This document shows, piece by piece, positions 1 to 5,869 of a stretch of DNA of 7,735 bases. The notes under the pieces are model-generated. The model had not been told where the DNA came from, did no database searches, and was given only the letters and a program-made list of their open reading frames with translations. Position 1 is the stretch's first letter. Each line of letters starts with the position of its first letter. A program made the translations under genes and the position numbers. The DNA lies in the NCBI GenBank assembly GCA_934378025.1, contig CAKRPM010000057.1, positions 1 to 7,735 of the forward strand, written 5' to 3'. Origin of the DNA: an uncultured Eubacteriales bacterium (GTDB lineage: Bacteria; Bacillota; Clostridia; Oscillospirales; QAKW01).

Positions 1-32
1 GGACGGGCAACCGAAAAAGACGGCAAATTATA

Positions 33-182
33 CCGCAAAGCTTTGCTTTGTGCTATAATATCCGCAGCAAGAATCGCAACGCAACCCTTTGCGGCTATTA
101 TATTTTAACGGCCCTTTTTCTTGCCCGGCAAAGGCGGGCAAGCGGGAAATATGGCAAATTACAAAAACGCCCGTTTAACGGG
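33..182 (+). promoter_or_regulatory. Structured leader region upstream of the cupin gene
   Basis: This non-coding stretch is dense in inverted repeats. GCAAAGCTTTGC (35-46) is a perfect 12-bp palindrome. CCGCAAAG (33-40) matches CTTTGCGG (87-94). Bases 54-65 match 91-102 at 11 of 12 positions in inverted orientation. CTTGCCCG (120-127) pairs with CGGGCAAG (135-142) around a 7-base loop, and CCCGTT-T-AACGGG lies at 170-182. The first three pairings share bases, so they cannot all form together. None has a U-run directly downstream, so they do not look like intrinsic terminators. The region could be a regulatory leader, operators, or the tail of an upstream locus. I do not recognise a known riboswitch. 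Confidence 0.35.
51..59 (+). promoter_or_regulatory. Possible extended -10 promoter element
   Basis: TGC-TATAAT is a perfect extended -10 element. No good -35 box lies 16-18 bases upstream, where the sequence is around TACCGC, so the call rests on the extended -10 alone. If used, it would give a leader of about 140 bases before the cupin start and would carry the later hairpins into the transcript. Confidence 0.35.
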
Positions 183-204
183 TTGGTAGAAAGGAAAAAA
201 CGAT

Positions 205-552
205 ATGATTAAGTTTGCGGCTTCTTTTGAGGCAGAAAAAAGAGAAAACATGCGCGGCGGAAACGGCACGGTAGAGGTGCAAAATGTTTTAACCGCCGAG
301 GAAATGAACGGAAAGGGCCGACTGTTCGGAACCATTACGCTGCGCCCCGGTTGCAGCATCGGTTATCACACCCACGAGGGGGACAGCGAAATTTTTTATG
401 TCCTGGAGGGGGCGCCGCTGTATAATGATAACGGAACGGAAAAAACCGTGCATCCCGGCGACGTGCTGATTTGCCCGAACGGGACGGGGCATGCCATTGC
501 CAATCCAACCGATCAGACGGTTCGTGTAATGGCGCTGATTGTTTATGCATAA
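205..552 (+). CDS. Small single-domain cupin protein
   Basis: This is a 115-residue protein that is essentially one cupin beta-barrel. Cupin motif 1 is complete: G49-X5-H55-T-H57-X4-E62-X6-G69. Motif 2 is also complete: G85-X5-P91-X-G93-X2-H96-X3-N100. The expected metal ligands are therefore H55, H57, E62 and H96. There is no signal peptide or membrane segment, so it is likely cytoplasmic. Small stand-alone cupins include sugar-binding proteins, isomerases and dioxygenase-like proteins, and the sequence alone does not reveal the substrate. The ATG at 205 is preceded by AAGGA at 191-195 with a 9-base spacer; an internal Met16 is a less likely start. It appears monocistronic, with a structured leader before it and a terminator after it. 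The fold is certain enough; the function is unknown. Confidence 0.9.
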   Translation: MIKFAASFEAEKRENMRGGNGTVEVQNVLTAEEMNGKGRLFGTITLRPGCSIGYHTHEGDSEIFYVLEGAPLYNDNGTEKTVHPGDVLICPNGTGHAIANPTDQTVRVMALIVYA

Positions 553-568
553 AAAAGAGATTGCCGAG

Positions 569-614
569 AATCGGGCTGTAAAAGCGTTTGCTTTTTACGG
601 TCCGATTATTTTTT
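569..614 (+). terminator. Intrinsic terminator after the cupin gene
   Basis: The left arm (569-585) pairs with the right arm (590-607) around a GTTT loop. The stem includes AATCGG/CCGATT at its base, two G-T wobbles and one bulged T. It is followed by ATTTTTT (608-614), giving a good terminator for the cupin transcript. The end of the convergent transporter gene lies within the T-tract. On the minus strand the hairpin lacks an adjacent T-run (the nearest is the complement of 551-556), so it would be weaker in that direction. Confidence 0.8.
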
Positions 615-1605
615 ATAAAATGCCGGTGCTGCGCAGCGTAAAGATAATAACAAAAAGGGATACCATGGAAAACAGCGAGGTCCAAACCACCAATTGACCC
701 GCCAAGCGGTCGTCGCCGCCGATTTCCGAGGCCATGACGGCGCTGGATACTGCCACCGGCGTGGCAAACAGCGCAATAAAGGCGGGGTATTCGGTGGACG
801 TTAAATGAAAAATGCCCAGGGCATTGCATGCTACCGCGCCCAAAATGCCGATCATCGGCGATACGATCAGGCGCATGGTGACCCCCAGTGTGATTTGTTT
901 CCACAGCCGCCGCACGGCTTGAAAGTCAAATTGTGCGCCTAAGACAATCAGCGCCAACGGAGATCCGATGACGGCAATGTCGCCCAAGGTGTCGGTGACA
1001 AAGGGCAGGGTGTTTTTCAGCCAAAATGCTCCGGACGGAACCACGGCTCGGAACAACAGCACCGCCACGCCGGCGGCCACGCCCTGAATGAGGGGATTTT
1101 TGAGGATATCCGTAAGCAGGGAGCGGAAGTGTACGGATTTTTTATCATCACTGTAAATCGTCAGAAAAATGACGGCCAGCGCATTGTAAATAGGAATGGA
1201 AAAGGCGCTGACCACGGAGGCAAATGCCACGGCCTTTTCACCGCCCAGCGCTGCGGCCAGCGGAATACCGACAATGGCATAGTTGGAGCGAAAAGAGCAT
1301 TGAATTAACACGCCCCGCTGATTGCGCTGCGGAATGAACGGCAAAATCAGCATCCCCGCGGCCACCAGCAAAACGATACCGCACAGGCACCAAAGCAGTC
1401 CTTGCGCATTGATGTCCTGCAAGCTTTCGATTTTATAAATATTATGAAACAGCAGCACCGGCAAAAAAACATGGAAGGTCACTTTGTTCAGCTGCTTATA
1501 AAAATGATCCGGAACGATTTTCACTTTTTTCAGTCCGTAGCCCAGCGCTACCAGCAAAAGAATGGGCAGCACCGCGTTTACGGTGTACATAAAAATTTCA
1601 AACAT
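613..1605 (-). CDS. AEC-family (auxin efflux carrier-like) transporter
   Basis: This is a 330-residue integral membrane protein with about ten hydrophobic segments, a usual length for bacterial AEC carriers. Family hallmarks seen are FRSNYAIVGIPLA in the middle (about residues 105-117), NPLIQGVAAG, the SPLALIVLGAQF stretch, and near the C-terminus ATPVAVSSAVMA followed by a GGDD loop. AEC carriers are secondary transporters, often of organic acids such as malate, or of other metabolites; the substrate here is unknown. An in-frame ATG exists at 1665, but I prefer the ATG at 1605. It has AAAGGAGAG at 1620-1612 with a 6-base spacer and begins directly with the first hydrophobic segment, whereas the upstream extension is short, basic and lies over the likely promoter. 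The gene is divergent from the MarR operon and convergent with the cupin. Confidence 0.9.
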   Translation of the reverse strand: MFEIFMYTVNAVLPILLLVALGYGLKKVKIVPDHFYKQLNKVTFHVFLPVLLFHNIYKIESLQDINAQGLLWCLCGIVLLVAAGMLILPFIPQRNQRGVLIQCSFRSNYAIVGIPLAAALGGEKAVAFASVVSAFSIPIYNALAVIFLTIYSDDKKSVHFRSLLTDILKNPLIQGVAAGVAVLLFRAVVPSGAFWLKNTLPFVTDTLGDIAVIGSPLALIVLGAQFDFQAVRRLWKQITLGVTMRLIVSPMIGILGAVACNALGIFHLTSTEYPAFIALFATPVAVSSAVMASEIGGDDRLAGQLVVWTSLFSMVSLFVIIFTLRSTGIL

Positions 1606-1626
1606 GTTAGGCTCTCCTTTCCTATA

Positions 1627-1655
1627 ACCATACCACAAAGAGCGGCGGGGAGCAA
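1627..1655 (-). promoter_or_regulatory. Probable promoter of the AEC transporter
   Basis: On the minus strand, TTGCTC (1655-1650) lies 17 bases before TATGGT (1632-1627). The -10 hexamer is preceded by TGG, an extended -10 element. Transcription would begin near 1620, giving a very short leader with the ribosome site almost at the 5' end. This position also argues against the upstream ATG at 1665 as the real start. Confidence 0.45.
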
Positions 1656-1675
1656 GTTTTTTCACAAAGAAAGTC

Positions 1676-1703
1676 TTGACATTGCATAAAAAAAATGTAT
1701 AAT
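1676..1703 (+). promoter_or_regulatory. Promoter of the MarR-ABC operon
   Basis: A consensus -35 box TTGACA (1676-1681) and a consensus -10 box TATAAT (1698-1703) are separated by 16 bases. This is a near-ideal sigma-A promoter, so the operon should be strongly expressed unless repressed, which fits control by the encoded MarR protein. Confidence 0.85.
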
Positions 1704-1719
1704 AATTAAGTAGTTAATT
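1704..1719 (+). promoter_or_regulatory. Candidate MarR operator palindrome
   Basis: AATTAA-GTAG-TTAATT is a perfect inverted repeat with 6-base arms and a 4-base centre. It starts directly after the -10 box and covers the expected transcription start. MarR dimers typically bind AT-rich palindromes of about 16-20 bases overlapping their own promoters, so size, composition and position all fit. Binding itself is inferred. Confidence 0.6.
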
Positions 1720-1737
1720 GTTAAGGAGTGAACTTTT

Positions 1738-2175
1738 GTGGACAACGAAAAAATCAGACAGGTTGTGCGCAAACTGATGGCAACGGATCGTATGCATCGG
1801 AATGTCGTTGATCAACGAATTCGAAGCATGGGCATGCACCGTTCGCAGCACATGATGTTGATGCATCTTTCAAGGCAACAGCAAACCCCTTCTCAGGTTG
1901 AGTTGTGCCGTATGTTTGATATCAGCGCGCCGGCCGTCGCGGGAATTTTAAAAAATTTGGAAAAAAACGGATATATCCGCCGCCATGCGTCCAAAACAGA
2001 CGCACGGGTCAATGAAATTTCGATTACGGACAAAGGGCGGGAGATCGTGGCGCGCACACGCACCACCTTTGAAGAGGTGGATCGCCTGATGATGAATCAG
2101 ATCAGTGAAGAGCAGGCGGACGCGTTGTGTGCTACACTGGATCAATTGCAAAAGAATTTGGAGGCGTGTGACTGA
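1738..2175 (+). CDS. MarR-family transcriptional regulator
   Basis: This is a 145-residue winged helix-turn-helix protein of normal MarR length. The helix-turn-helix spans about residues 51-82 (PSQVELCRMFDISAPAVAGI onward), with the recognition helix around 63-76. The wing follows at 83-98 and contains the family's D-x-R element (D88-A-R90) and the ITDKG strand-turn. Flanking N- and C-terminal helices would form the dimer interface. The start is GTG at 1738, supported by AAGGAGTG at 1723-1730. It is the first gene of the operon and ends one base before the first ABC gene. It probably represses its own promoter and is released by a small molecule, perhaps a substrate of the exporter. The ligand cannot be read from the sequence. 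Confidence 0.92.
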   Translation: MDNEKIRQVVRKLMATDRMHRNVVDQRIRSMGMHRSQHMMLMHLSRQQQTPSQVELCRMFDISAPAVAGILKNLEKNGYIRRHASKTDARVNEISITDKGREIVARTRTTFEEVDRLMMNQISEEQADALCATLDQLQKNLEACD

Positions 2176-2176
2176 T

Positions 2177-3913
2177 ATGAAAAAATGGTGGAAATATATT
2201 AAGCCCTATTGGATCTATTTTTTGGTGGGCCCGCTTTGCATGATCGTTGAGGTCGTCGGTGAAGTGCTGATGCCGAAATTTTTAAGCCTGATTGTGGACA
2301 GCGACAAGGCGCAGGGCGTCGGCACCATCATTGCCGTGGCGCTGGCCATGGTGCTGACCGCTGTTTTAATGATGCTGGGCGGTACGGGCGGCGCCTATTT
2401 CGGTGCGAAGGCCTCGGTCAATTTCGGATCGGATTTACGCATGGACGTATATCGCAAAGTGCAGCAATTTTCATTCGAAAATATTGATAAATTTACCACC
2501 GGCTCGCTGGTTACCCGTCTGACCAATGATGTCACGCAGGTGCAGAATTTTATCAATATGTTGCTGCGCATGGCGCTGCGGGCACCCGGTATGCTGATCG
2601 GAGCGCTGGTTATGGCGGTGATCATGAGCCCCAGACTTTCTCTGGTATTGGCGGTGACCATTCCGTTGCTGCTGATCACCCAGGTGATTATCATTGCCAT
2701 CGGCTTTCCGCGTTTTTCAAAAATGCAGGTAAAAATCGACGATTTAAATTCCACCGTGCAGGAGAACTTAACCAATGTTCGCGTGGTAAAAAGCTTTGTA
2801 AGAGAAACGCATGAAAAGAAAAAGTTTGCCGCAGCCAACGGCAGCTTGAAAAAAGCGGGGATCAGCGCCATGCGCGTGATGGTATTTATGCAGCCGGCCA
2901 TGAGCCTGTTTATGCAGTTTACCACCGTGTCCGTTGTATTTCTCGGCGGCAGACAATTGATTGAGGGCACCGGGCTGACCCAAGGAGAGCTGGTAGCGTT
3001 TATTACCTACATAACGCAAATTTTGATGAGTTTGATGATGGTCAGCATGCTGTTTATCACCTCTTCCCGTGCCCTTGCTTCCGGCAAGCGGATTATGGAG
3101 GTGCTGGAGGAACCGGTGACGCTGAATGATCATGCGGCCGCTCATAAAGAAAAAACGGTGGAAAACGGAAAAATCGAATTTAAGGACGTTTCCTTCCGCT
3201 ACTATAAAAACAGTGAAGAAAAGGTACTGGATCATATATCGTTTTGTATTGAACCCGGGCAGACCGTGGGCATTATCGGTTCCACCGGCTGCGGGAAGAG
3301 TACACTGGTTTCTCTGATCGACCGCCTGTATGACGCAGACGAGGGCGAGGTGCTGGTGGATGATGTAAATGTCAAGGATTACGCATTGGAGCATTTGCGC
3401 GACGGCGTGGGCATGGTACTGCAAAAAAATGTACTGTTTTCGGGTACGATTGAGGAAAATCTGCGCTGGGGCGACGAGACGGCGCAGGATGAGGAGATTT
3501 ATAATGCCTGTCGGCACGCGCAGGCGGACTTGTTTATTCAAAGCTTTAAGGACGGATATCAAACCGAACTCGGTCAGGGCGGCGTAAACGTATCCGGCGG
3601 CCAAAAGCAACGTCTGTGCATTGCCCGTGCGCTGCTGCGCCATCCCAAAATTTTGATTTTGGACGATTCGACCAGTGCGGTTGATACGGCGACCGAGGCG
3701 CGAATTCGCGAGGCGTTTCGGACGGATTTGCCGAACGCCACTAAATTGATCATTGCACAGCGCATCAGCTCGGTGCAGCAAGCCGATAAAATTATCGTAA
3801 TGAACGAGGGGCGAATTACCGGCATCGGCACGCACGAGCAGCTGTTAAACGAGAATGAGGAATACCGTGAAATCTTCGCTTCGCAAATGGATCGGAAGGA
3901 GGCGGCTGTATGA
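2177..3913 (+). CDS. ABC exporter half-transporter, subunit with degenerate ATP site
   Basis: This 578-residue protein has a six-helix exporter membrane domain (about 1-320) fused to an ATP-binding domain (about 340-578). Seen in order: an A-loop aromatic in FRYY, Walker A GSTGCGKST (368-376), Q-loop Q416, signature VSGGQ (472-476), Walker B ILILDD (492-497) and D-loop SAVD (500-503). The catalytic Glu is replaced by D497, and the switch-loop His by Q528 (IIAQR). In heterodimeric exporters such as TM287/288 these changes mark the subunit supplying the nucleotide-binding half of the degenerate site. The signature motif is intact, so it can complete the partner's active site. The ATG at 2177 follows the regulator's stop by one base, with GGAGG at 2160-2164; the longer reading frame from 2105 overlaps marR and is unlikely. 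The substrate is probably a drug, lipid or peptide, but is unknown. Confidence 0.93.
   Translation: MKKWWKYIKPYWIYFLVGPLCMIVEVVGEVLMPKFLSLIVDSDKAQGVGTIIAVALAMVLTAVLMMLGGTGGAYFGAKASVNFGSDLRMDVYRKVQQFSFENIDKFTTGSLVTRLTNDVTQVQNFINMLLRMALRAPGMLIGALVMAVIMSPRLSLVLAVTIPLLLITQVIIIAIGFPRFSKMQVKIDDLNSTVQENLTNVRVVKSFVRETHEKKKFAAANGSLKKAGISAMRVMVFMQPAMSLFMQFTTVSVVFLGGRQLIEGTGLTQGELVAFITYITQILMSLMMVSMLFITSSRALASGKRIMEVLEEPVTLNDHAAAHKEKTVENGKIEFKDVSFRYYKNSEEKVLDHISFCIEPGQTVGIIGSTGCGKSTLVSLIDRLYDADEGEVLVDDVNVKDYALEHLRDGVGMVLQKNVLFSGTIEENLRWGDETAQDEEIYNACRHAQADLFIQSFKDGYQTELGQGGVNVSGGQKQRLCIARALLRHPKILILDDSTSAVDTATEARIREAFRTDLPNATKLIIAQRISSVQQADKIIVMNEGRITGIGTHEQLLNENEEYREIFASQMDRKEAAV
3896..3913 (+). promoter_or_regulatory. 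Ribosome site and ATGA overlap coupling the two ABC genes
   Basis: AAGGAGG (3896-3902) lies inside the end of the first ABC gene, 7 bases before the ATG at 3910. That ATG overlaps the TGA stop at 3911-3913. This arrangement normally couples translation and would favour a 1:1 subunit ratio. Confidence 0.85.
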
Positions 3914-5772
3914 GAACGCTTGAGCAACTGAAAAAACAATACCATGCTGCCGTTGCGCCCGGCCGCGGCATGATGCGCGGCCCGGGACCGAGACATCGGG
4001 GACCGGCACAAAAAGGAAAACCGAAATATTCAAAGGGAACGATTGTACGCCTGTTGGGGTATCTAAAGGCCTACAAATTCAGATTGTGTCTTGTACTATT
4101 CTGTATGCTCTGTTCGACCGGCGCCTCTCTTGCCGGCTCCTATATGCTGCGGCCGATTATCAACCGCATTGTGGAGCCGTCGATATCGGCGGCGGACAGA
4201 CTTTCCTATTTGGTGCACATTCTCATTGTCCTGATCGCGGTTTACTTGGCGGGCATTGTCGCCACCTATTTACAGGGCAGAATTATGCTGAGCATATCGC
4301 AGGGCATTATTGAAAAAATCCGCAACGAGCTGTTTAATAAAGTGCAGAGTCTGCCCGTTCGCTTTTTCGATACGGAAAATACCGGAGAAATCATGAGCCG
4401 CTTTACCAACGACGTCGATAATATCGGCACAATGTTGGATAACTCCGTGGTGTCGCTGATTTCCGGCTCGGTTACGCTGATCGGAACCTTTGTGATGATG
4501 GTGTATACCAACATTTGGCTGACGTTGATTACCGTGGCATTTATTCCGCTGATTATGAAAAGCGGGGCGTTTATCGGCGGCAAAAGCAGTCGGTATTACA
4601 GCGCGCAGCAGTCATCGCTGGGGGCGGTAAACGGATATATTGAGGAAAGCGTCAGCGGCCAAAAGGTTGTCAAAGTATTCAATCATGAGGAAATCTGCGA
4701 CGCGGAATTTGAGCTGTTGAACAATGATTTGCGGCAGACGCAGATGAAAGCGCAATTTTTCGGCGGCATTATGGGGCCGATCATGGGAAACACCAGTCAA
4801 ATTGCCTATGCGGTGACAGCGGGCGTCGGCGGTGTGTTGTGCGCTTTGGGTCGGTTTGATATCGGTGGATTGGCGATTTTTGTAAATTACTCACGTCAAT
4901 TTTCCAGACCGATTAACGAGCTGAGCATGCAAACCTCTACCATTTTTTCGGCACTGGCGGGTGCAGAGCGGGTATTTGCGGTAATGGATCGCGCCCCCGA
5001 GCAAGCGGACGCGCCGGACGCACAAAGCATCGAGCCGATTCGGGGAGAGGTCGAGCTGAAAGATGTCAGCTTTGGATACAACCCGGAAAAAACGATTTTA
5101 AAGCATATTTCGCTGACGGCAATGCCGGGGCAAAAAGTCGCGTTTGTCGGCTCCACGGGGGCGGGCAAAACGACCATTACCAATTTGTTGAATCGTTTTT
5201 ATGATATTGATGCGGGGGAAATCACCATCGACGGAGTGGATATCCGAAACATCAAGCGCGCGGAGCTGCGCCGCAATATCGCCATGGTGCTGCAGGATAC
5301 GCATTTGTTCAGCGGCAGCGTAATGGAGAACATTCGTTACGGGCGTTTGGACGCCACGGATGAGGAGGTCATTGCCGCGGCCAAAACGGCCAGCGCACAC
5401 AGCTTTATCATGCGCCTGTCGGACGGATACAATACCCGTCTGGAGGGGGACGGCGCCAACCTTTCGCAGGGGCAGCGCCAATTGCTCAATATTGCCCGAG
5501 CCGCATTGTCCAAGGCGCCGATATTGGTGCTGGATGAGGCCACCAGCTCGGTGGATACCCGTACGGAGCGGCATATTGAGCATGGCATGGATCGACTGAT
5601 GAAAAGCAGAACGACGTTTGTCATTGCCCATCGTTTGTCAACCGTTCGCAATGCCGACGCCATTATGGTATTGGAAAACGGAGAGATTATCGAACGCGGC
5701 AATCATGAGCAATTGCTGGCGCAAAAGGGCCGTTATTATGAATTGTATACGGGGCAGCGCGAGCTGGATTGA
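3910..5772 (+). CDS. ABC exporter half-transporter, catalytic partner subunit
   Basis: This 620-residue protein has an N-terminal cytoplasmic extension rich in Gly, Arg and Pro (about 16-39), then a six-helix membrane domain (about 50-345) and an ATP-binding domain (about 375-620). Motifs: Walker A GSTGAGKTT (414-422), Q-loop Q462, signature LSQGQ (518-522, replacing LSGGQ), Walker B ILVLDE (538-543) with the catalytic E543, D-loop SSVD (546-549) and switch H574 (VIAHR). The ATP-binding half is therefore fully canonical while the signature deviates, the mirror image of the upstream subunit. Together they should form an exporter with one hydrolytic and one degenerate site, as known for TM287/288-type and BmrCD/LmrCD-type multidrug exporters. 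The Gly/Arg/Pro-rich tail occurs in related clostridial proteins, as far as I recall. No clear terminator follows. Confidence 0.93.
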   Translation: MRTLEQLKKQYHAAVAPGRGMMRGPGPRHRGPAQKGKPKYSKGTIVRLLGYLKAYKFRLCLVLFCMLCSTGASLAGSYMLRPIINRIVEPSISAADRLSYLVHILIVLIAVYLAGIVATYLQGRIMLSISQGIIEKIRNELFNKVQSLPVRFFDTENTGEIMSRFTNDVDNIGTMLDNSVVSLISGSVTLIGTFVMMVYTNIWLTLITVAFIPLIMKSGAFIGGKSSRYYSAQQSSLGAVNGYIEESVSGQKVVKVFNHEEICDAEFELLNNDLRQTQMKAQFFGGIMGPIMGNTSQIAYAVTAGVGGVLCALGRFDIGGLAIFVNYSRQFSRPINELSMQTSTIFSALAGAERVFAVMDRAPEQADAPDAQSIEPIRGEVELKDVSFGYNPEKTILKHISLTAMPGQKVAFVGSTGAGKTTITNLLNRFYDIDAGEITIDGVDIRNIKRAELRRNIAMVLQDTHLFSGSVMENIRYGRLDATDEEVIAAAKTASAHSFIMRLSDGYNTRLEGDGANLSQGQRQLLNIARAALSKAPILVLDEATSSVDTRTERHIEHGMDRLMKSRTTFVIAHRLSTVRNADAIMVLENGEIIERGNHEQLLAQKGRYYELYTGQRELD

Positions 5773-5807
5773 TTTTGCCGCAAATGGTAAACAATTTGTA
5801 AATATCC

Positions 5808-5836
5808 TTGCTATTTATTTATGAAAATGGTAGAAT
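5808..5836 (+). promoter_or_regulatory. Promoter of the anchored prolyl isomerase gene
   Basis: TTGCTA (5808-5813) and TAGAAT (5831-5836) are separated by 17 bases, and TGG directly before the -10 makes it an extended -10 promoter. It lies in the 97-base gap after the ABC operon, so the downstream gene probably has independent transcription, with read-through from the operon also possible. Confidence 0.6.
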
Positions 5837-5848
5837 AATACTATTCTA
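5831..5848 (+). promoter_or_regulatory. Inverted repeat overlapping the -10 box
   Basis: TAGAATA-ATAC-TATTCTA is a perfect inverted repeat with 7-base arms and a 4-base centre. Its left arm contains the -10 hexamer and its right arm covers the likely transcription start. This is a typical place for a repressor operator. The regulator is unknown, and the sequence differs from the palindrome at 1704-1719. Confidence 0.4.
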
Positions 5849-5869
5849 TTAAAGGGAGAACTATTGAGA

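Noticed and set aside
120..142. CTTGCCCG/CGGGCAAG hairpin considered as a terminator
   Set aside because: The stem is stable, but on neither strand is it followed by a U-run, so it was kept only as part of the structured leader.
3..212. Plus-strand frame open from the left edge to a TAA at 210-212
   Set aside because: It lacks an ATG, has an unlikely basic composition, contains the palindromes and extended -10 element, and runs over the cupin start. It is probably chance openness. Another frame open from 1 to 108 is also too short to assign; either could be the tail of an upstream gene, but nothing supports it.
335..904. 189-codon minus-strand frame overlapping the cupin and AEC genes
   Set aside because: It is antisense to the well-supported cupin and out of frame with the AEC gene, with no recognisable family features. 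It is a shadow frame.
2768..3835. 355-codon minus-strand frame inside the first ABC gene
   Set aside because: The opposite strand encodes every expected ABC motif in order; the antisense translation has no domain pattern.
5781..5798. CAAAT/ATTTG inverted repeat after the second ABC gene, considered as a terminator
   Set aside because: The stem is only 5 AT-rich base pairs with an 8-base loop and no U-run, too weak for an intrinsic terminator.
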